Part shown: positions 5,962 to 5,980 of the stretch, in pieces
Layout of the letters: each line of letters begins with the position of its first letter
Position numbering within the stretch: position 1 is the stretch's first letter
Assembly (NCBI GenBank): GCA_046313675.1
Contig: JBKBXU010000290.1
Coordinates: 1-5,980 of the forward strand
Source: JBKBXU01 sp046313675
GTDB lineage: Bacteria; Bacteroidota; Bacteroidia; Cytophagales; Cytophagaceae
Length of the DNA stretch: 5,980 nt
Direction of reading: 5' to 3'
Made by a program: the position numbers and the translations under genes
Notes under the pieces: model-generated
What the model was told of the DNA's origin: nothing
The model's input: only the letters and a program-made list of their open reading frames with translations
The model's database searches: none

Positions 5962-5980
5962 TGTAGAGACGCGATTAATC
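5962..5980. repeat. Left half of a REP-like palindromic element, cut by the window end
   Basis: The last 19 bases, TGTAGAGACGCGATTAATC, end in GATTAATC (5973-5980), which is its own reverse complement. If the arm continues symmetrically, the next bases would be GCGTCTCTACA, giving a perfect palindrome of about 30 bp with arm TGTAGAGACGC. Elements with TGTAGAGACG-type arms are a recognised kind of dispersed palindromic repeat in several bacterial groups; that recollection is from memory and was not searched. The second arm is outside the window, so the claim is partly inferred. Confidence 0.45.

Larger units (their letters stand above)
5849..5980. other. Right-hand non-coding region of 132 bp
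   Basis: No supported coding region or RNA gene is visible on either strand between the SIMPL stop and the window edge. It contains the octamer array, the weak hairpin, T-rich stretches (5947-5962) and the half palindrome reported separately. The start of a gene beyond the edge cannot be judged. Confidence 0.7.

Noticed and set aside
1..5980. CRISPR arrays, tRNA or rRNA genes, insertion sequences
   Set aside because: No regularly spaced direct repeats, no cloverleaf or rRNA-like segments and no transposase gene were seen on either strand.

Overview
The window looks like chromosomal DNA from a member of the Bacteroidota, probably a free-living Cytophagales, Marinilabiliales or Flavobacteriia-type organism. 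The reasons are the moderate AT content, the near absence of Shine-Dalgarno sequences before well-formed genes, and a promoter on the minus strand that matches the Bacteroidota pattern (TTG, 21 bp spacer, TAnnTTTG). Short degenerate tandem repeats and a REP-like palindrome at the right edge are compatible with this but do not prove it. No gene here fixes the genus.

Most of the window (1-5061) is one tightly packed minus-strand operon for a type II secretion / type IV pilus-like machine. In transcription order it encodes a prepilin-like major (pseudo)pilin with a putative C-terminal calcium loop (5061-4645), a minimal prepilin peptidase of the GxGD aspartic family (4642-4124), a GspE/PilB assembly ATPase (4121-2685), an outer-membrane secretin with three predicted STN/N0-like modules (2680-749), and a GspL/PilM-like cytoplasmic platform protein that runs off the left edge (740-1). 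The gaps between genes are 2, 2, 4 and 8 bp, so the genes are almost certainly co-transcribed and probably translationally coupled. The secretin appears to start at a TTG codon.

Together these would cover processing of the pilin (peptidase), energy for pilus assembly (ATPase), the link between ATPase and inner membrane (GspL-like), the fibre subunit, and the outer-membrane channel. The polytopic platform protein (GspF/PilC), GspM/PilO-type proteins and minor pseudopilins are not in the window and may lie beyond the left edge. Such machines are uncommon in Bacteroidota, which mostly rely on type IX secretion, so this is the most interesting content of the window.

Across a 118 bp AT-rich divergent intergenic region, a single plus-strand gene (5180-5848) encodes an exported SIMPL/DUF541 protein, probably functionally unrelated. 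The last 132 bp have no gene. They hold a degenerate octamer tandem repeat, an imperfect hairpin, and the left half of a palindromic REP-like element cut by the window end.
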